Assembly: GCA_025938055.1 (NCBI GenBank)
Contig: JAICQC010000229.1
Span: 1 to 7,680 of the forward strand
DNA from: Anaerolineales bacterium
Lineage (GTDB): Bacteria > Chloroflexota > Anaerolineae > Anaerolineales > Villigracilaceae
Reading direction: 5' to 3'
DNA: 7,680 nucleotides
The translations under genes and the position numbers were made by a program. The notes under the pieces are model-generated. The model did no database searches, had not been told where the DNA came from, and worked only from the letters and a program-made list of their open reading frames with translations. This document shows positions 5,775 to 7,680 of this stretch, piece after piece (position 1 is the first letter of the stretch; every line of letters starts with the position of its first letter).

Positions 5775-5899
5775 ACTCGTCGAGAAATATCTTTACATCG
5801 TCGCGATATGCTTCCTGTGGTGGGACTGCCATATTGTTGTAGATATTCCTGGGGGAGATAGGCTATGCTATCGGTGACGATGGCGACTTTGTTTGGCAC
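5755..5899 (-). pseudogene. degV-family gene remnant, 5' end only, frameshifted
   Basis: DegV/FakB proteins bind fatty acids and begin with a KIxxVTDSxADLP motif. On the minus strand, from the GTG at 5897-5899, the reading is VPNKVAIVTDSIAYLPQEYL then QQYG, a good match to the DegV N-terminus. One extra base (5827) then changes the frame. The new frame (5826 down to the TGA at 5755-5757) reads VPPQEAYRDDVKIFLDEF, matching the family's second block (VVPL...YRDGVDI...EF), but with several residues between the blocks lost. After DEF the likeness ends abruptly, close to the stop codon of the convergent COX1-like gene. A DegV protein is about 280 residues; only about 40 recognisable ones remain, so this cannot be functional. 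The recognition rests on motifs read by eye, in two frames that line up in the right order. Confidence 0.7.
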
Positions 5900-5974
5900 A
5901 GTGGCGTGATTGCACTCAGGATGAGAGGTTGTGGCAATGGGATTTGAAAACAGGTGACTGTCACCCAAGACGAA
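5775..5974. other. Convergent intergenic gap
   Basis: This 200-base gap lies between the 3' ends of the plus-strand COX1-like pair and the minus-strand sulfatase-fold gene. It holds most of the degV remnant and the 5953-5965 dyad. I see no stem followed by a T-run on either strand, so no intrinsic terminator is called. Short open frames here are leftovers of the remnant. Confidence 0.6.
5953..5965. repeat. Perfect 13-bp dyad GGTGAC-T-GTCACC
   Basis: Six-base arms flank a single central base, ten bases past the stop codon of the sulfatase-fold gene. A one-base loop cannot form a normal hairpin and no T-run follows, so it is not called a terminator. It is more like a protein-binding dyad or one unit of a dispersed repeat. 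Confidence 0.5.
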
Positions 5975-7680
5975 TTATCGAAGTGAGCGTACGTCATACC
6001 CATATGTCTCAAGATACTTTAAGATCTTTTGATGAATTTGCCCCTCAGAGGGCAGAAGCTCTTCATTGCATGGAGAAGTATGCCCTATGATCTCTCCACT
6101 GTCGAAGGCGTTTTTACGCACGTTCAAGGCGTACCATTTCTGGCACACGATCACCTGGACAATGTTGATTTGATGGAAGGGCGGCGCTATTTCTTTTGCC
6201 GAGCCGGTGGTTGTACTAATGATCTCCCGGACCGCAGGCGGCTCGCCATTTAGCAGGGATCTACCGTTCATCCACTTCGGAACAGGGATGCGAAGATAAT
6301 CCAGCAGCGTGGGTGGGATATCTATGTTCTGGACATTATTTTTGCGCCTGCCCGTGTTTCTATTTTCGGGAAAGTGGATAATGACAGGGAGGCGCTCGTG
6401 GACGGCATATCTAAATCCGTGATCTGTGTAAATTACGAGAATCGTATGGTCCAGCAGACCTGTTTCCGCCAGATGGTCATAAATTCTTTGCACATGACCA
6501 TCGAAGGTGAGAAGTGCATCCATATAGCGGAGCTTATCCCAATCCTCGTTGGCGCTTGCATCGTCGGAGAAGACCTGTTCCTCGAAAGAGAACTCCGGAC
6601 CGTGCGTGTCCATCAGGTGGGCAAAGATAAAGACCGGCTGGTTGTCATGCTCAAGCAGGTCGATGATTTGCTCTACACGCTCCTCGTCGGAGATGCGGGC
6701 ATCGGGTTCCTCGACCTCTTCCAACGGATTTGGCATTTCCCTCACAAAAAAGATCTGCAGAAGCCGTTCGCTGGCTCGTTCTGAAATGATCTGAATGAAG
6801 TACGTGGAGGGTGAGTTGCCCAAGAGTGTTCGGAGTCCATTCGAAACGGGTGCGTTTAAGGCTTGGCCATTGACAATATCAAATCCTTCAATGAGATTGA
6901 GTTTCCGGGCATCAACGTAAGAAGGGGTGCCAATTTCCACCGTCTTATAGCCGAGCTGTCTCAAGATGCCCGGTAAATGTTGAAAAGAATCCCTGCCAGA
7001 GAGAATATCCGGATAGCGAAACACTTTCGTTCTAATGGATTCTTTTCCGGTCAGCACAGAGGTAGTGGAGCCTGTGGTACTGGCAGCATTAGGGAAGGCG
7101 TTTTCGGCAACCAGGGAAGTCTGTGCCAGTTCACGCAGGAAGGGTGTTGTTTCCAGCTCCGAGTCGTAGGCGGACAGATAACTCGCGCTCAACCCATCAC
7201 TTCCAAGAATGACAACGTTGGGACGTTGGATTGCTGAGTTCTGGAATACGGTATCCAAACGATTCCAATCGAGGTCGTTGGATAGCCTGTTCATCAAGAT
7301 GCCTGTTATCGAAACAGCCAGCAGACCGAGGCTCAGATAGAAGGCGAATCTTTGCTTAACCCAGACCGCCCGCTTTGCGAAGACGAGCATCCGCCAGAGG
7401 AAAAACAGGAAACCCAGCGCGTAAAGTCCCCGCGCAGCTCCTTCCGTCGAGACGATCCCAAATTTGAATACGGTGTAGGTGAAATTATCCAGCATGATCA
7501 AGGCCGTGATGGAGAGGATGAGCGCCGGGATCATGGTACCGATGGCAAGCAGACGCGACTGCCAGTTTGAATTGCTGGTAATTGAAGCGGGAAGCAAGAA
7601 GATGAACAGGAGTGCAATCGATATCAGTGCAATTGTCCCCGCTGTGACAAACAGGACCTTCAAAGATTCAAATGTTGACA
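5975..7680 (-). CDS. Membrane-anchored alkaline-phosphatase/sulfatase superfamily protein, 5' end outside window
   Basis: This enzyme resembles sulfatases and phospho-group transferases of the lipoteichoic acid synthase type. Residue numbers count from the TTG at 7663. The N-terminal third has four or more membrane segments (about 3-25, 37-60, 78-95, 107-125). The catalytic domain begins at PNVVILGSDGLSASYLSAYD (148-167), with metal-binding D156. Next are a Ser/Thr-rich nucleophile loop AASTTGSTTSVLTG (193-206), where T196 or T197 may replace the formylglycine of true sulfatases, then MDTHGPE (351-357) with H354 and YTDHGFR (412-418) with D414 and H415. No CxPSR motif is present, so classical formylglycine sulfatase chemistry is unlikely. 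The frame stays open upstream of the TTG to the window edge (STFES precedes it), so the true start probably lies outside. Its substrate is unknown; an envelope sugar or phosphoglycerol role is a family-based guess. Confidence 0.82.
   Translation of the reverse strand, partial: STFESLKVLFVTAGTIALISIALLFIFLLPASITSNSNWQSRLLAIGTMIPALILSITALIMLDNFTYTVFKFGIVSTEGAARGLYALGFLFFLWRMLVFAKRAVWVKQRFAFYLSLGLLAVSITGILMNRLSNDLDWNRLDTVFQNSAIQRPNVVILGSDGLSASYLSAYDSELETTPFLRELAQTSLVAENAFPNAASTTGSTTSVLTGKESIRTKVFRYPDILSGRDSFQHLPGILRQLGYKTVEIGTPSYVDARKLNLIEGFDIVNGQALNAPVSNGLRTLLGNSPSTYFIQIISERASERLLQIFFVREMPNPLEEVEEPDARISDEERVEQIIDLLEHDNQPVFIFAHLMDTHGPEFSFEEQVFSDDASANEDWDKLRYMDALLTFDGHVQRIYDHLAETGLLDHTILVIYTDHGFRYAVHERLPVIIHFPENRNTGRRKNNVQNIDIPPTLLDYLRIPVPKWMNGRSLLNGEPPAVREIISTTTGSAKEIAPPFHQINIVQVIVCQKWYALNVRKNAFDSGEIIGHTSPCNEELLPSEGQIHQKILKYLETYGYDVRSLR

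Noticed and set aside
5775..5830. Intrinsic terminator between the convergent genes
   Set aside because: Only weak ATATC/GATAT pairing is visible, without a GC stem or T-run.
5591..5968. Minus-strand 125-residue open frame as a real gene
   Set aside because: Only its middle shows DegV likeness; the rest is antisense to the COX1-like gene. It is explained as a remnant read through into shadow sequence.
6374..6784. Plus-strand 136-residue open frame
   Set aside because: It is antisense to the catalytic domain of the sulfatase-fold gene, whose motifs are clear; no start signal or domain supports it.

Overview
The window is a compact, nearly gene-saturated bacterial segment of about 53% G+C (estimated by eye). 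It carries a chromate-resistance type operon, two small membrane-protein units and one end of a large membrane-anchored phosphatase/sulfatase-fold protein. Nothing fixes the host. The mix of TTG/GTG starts, a promoter set for a leaderless ATG, a Caroten_synth-type protein and four-helix COX1-like proteins would suit an Anaerolineae-like Chloroflexota, but that is a guess, not a measurement.

Left half (1-3998, minus strand): one transcription unit reads leftwards from a full-consensus sigma-70 promoter (-35 TTGACA at 3993-3998, -10 TATAAT at 3971-3976, 16-bp spacer). An 18-bp dyad, ATGTAAC-N4-GTTACAT (3950-3967), lies over the predicted start of transcription. In transcription order the genes are: a ChrB N-terminal-domain protein (3516-3947); a stand-alone ChrB C-terminal domain overlapping it by ATGA (3100-3519); a low-molecular-weight phosphatase/ArsC-fold protein with a CX5K instead of CX5R loop (2696-3094); a two-domain chromate transporter ChrA (1478-2686); a second, divergent ChrB C-terminal domain (1029-1463); and an MFS transporter leaving the window at the left edge (1-997). 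Adjacent genes overlap or lie within about 31 bases of each other, so they are probably co-transcribed. The likely logic is that a ChrB-like sensor controls the operon, ChrA exports chromate or a similar oxyanion, and the phosphatase-like and ChrB-C proteins do accessory chemistry or sensing. The substrate of the MFS protein is unknown.

Middle (4001-5774): a polytopic membrane protein resembling the carotenoid-synthesis CruF/DUF422 family (minus strand) is divergent from two tandem, paralogous four-helix proteins resembling a piece of heme-copper oxidase subunit I (plus strand, coupled by a TAATG overlap).

Right (5775-7680): a 200-base convergent gap holds a frameshifted remnant of the 5' end of a degV-family gene (5755-5899) and a perfect 13-bp dyad. 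It is followed by the minus-strand gene for a membrane-anchored alkaline-phosphatase/sulfatase superfamily protein whose frame is open at the right edge. The degV remnant stops resembling its family where the COX1-like gene ends, which may mark an old recombination junction. No tRNA, rRNA, CRISPR, insertion sequence or convincing intrinsic terminator was seen.
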